Origin: Piper betle
Lineage: Eukaryota; Streptophyta; Magnoliopsida; Piperales; Piperaceae
Assembly: GCA_033002965.1 (NCBI GenBank)
Contig: JAURVB010012329.1
Coordinates: forward strand, 41,206 to 105,205
Length of the DNA stretch: 64,000 bases
Direction of reading: 5' to 3'
Shown here: positions 63,600 to 64,000 of the stretch, piece after piece
How the letters are laid out: each line of letters begins with the position of its first letter
How positions within the stretch are numbered: position 1 is the first letter of the stretch
Translations under genes and position numbers: made by a program
The notes under the pieces: model-generated
What the model saw: only the letters and a program-made list of their open reading frames with translations
What the model was told of the DNA's origin: nothing
The model's database searches: none

Positions 63600-64000
63600 G
63601 AAGAGTCGGGTAGAAGGAAGACGACGAAGAGGGGTTTAGGGCTTAGAGGAGGAATTGCTTACGTCATAAATAAGCTCATAAATAATATTTACCCATTATA
63701 AATTAAATTTGTTATTACTGTAATTTAATTTATTGTTATGAAATTAATTTTTTTAAATGGATTATTGGATCATTGATATTCGAGTCAATTTGATTTTAAA
63801 TATAAGTTAATTTATAATTATTTAATATTTATAATATTAGTGATATTTACTAAATTTAATATTAATATTTTTACAAAATGCTTAGCATCCACCAAAATAG
63901 TTTTATTAAATTAAGACAGATCAGACATTAAAGAACAAAAACATAAAAAGGGAGGCTAAGGAAGAAATGCCCAAGTAAAAAAAATGAGCACAAGTGTAAC
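63600..64000. promoter_or_regulatory. Upstream region of FtsZ1
   Basis: On the minus strand, CCTAAACCCC (about 63630-63642) is a telo-box-like motif just upstream of the start codon, common in promoters of housekeeping plant genes. Beyond it the sequence is A+T-rich without features. Confidence 0.4.

Noticed and set aside
1..64000. CRISPR arrays, operons or bacterial defence systems
   Set aside because: All genes are spliced plant nuclear genes, and the repeats are transposons, microsatellites or one 307-bp tandem array.

Overview
This is nuclear DNA of a flowering plant, most likely a eudicot. The evidence is spliced plant-type genes with GT-AG introns, a nuclear-encoded chloroplast FtsZ1, MYB-CC, Raf-like kinase and YTH (ECT) genes, a plant tRNA-Arg(ACG), AT-rich intergenic DNA and many nested LTR retrotransposons. 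I cannot name the species.

Layout. 0-2.2 kb: remnants of long-LTR retroelements. 3.8-7.0 kb (-): PHR1-like MYB-CC transcription factor, 7 coding exons. 9.45-13.5 kb (-): GH79 heparanase-like glycosidase, 9 exons, whose first intron holds a very GC-rich TIR element. 14.3-18.3 kb: minus-strand long LTR carrying a TRIM-like mini-element. 18.6-24.4 kb: a dead tau-class glutathione S-transferase gene (-) split by an intact Ty1/copia element (+) with a 1337-aa polyprotein and GTAAG target duplications. 26.0-28.3 kb (+): decayed OCT7-type MFS transporter. 28.8-33.4 kb (-): cwf21-domain splicing-factor gene with RS/RD repeats. 33.5-48.5 kb: a transposon stack, namely a hAT MITE abutting a long solo-type LTR (-), itself interrupted by a second LTR of the same family and by a young element with ~2.85-kb LTRs that encodes only gag (TR-GAG type, CGTGG target duplication). 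50.9-54.6 kb (+): YTH m6A reader. 55.5-58.2 kb (-): Raf-like protein kinase. 59.6-60.5 kb: three 307-bp tandem repeats. 60.7 kb (-): tRNA-Arg(ACG). 61.4-63.6 kb (-): FtsZ1.

The host genes are independent housekeeping or regulatory loci (phosphate-type MYB-CC regulation, cell-wall/proteoglycan glycosidase, splicing, m6A reading, kinase signalling, plastid division); nothing suggests a cluster or pathway. The most notable signals are: (1) several diverged long-LTR families share a ~0.6-kb core and a small hairpin with compensatory changes; (2) the recent gag-only element; (3) an otherwise intact FtsZ1 with an in-frame TAG where the family has Gln; (4) eleven single-base deletions, nearly all in homopolymers, confined to the GH79 and cwf21 genes, which look more like consensus errors than decay; (5) a GST pseudogene whose two halves rejoin exactly across the copia insertion.
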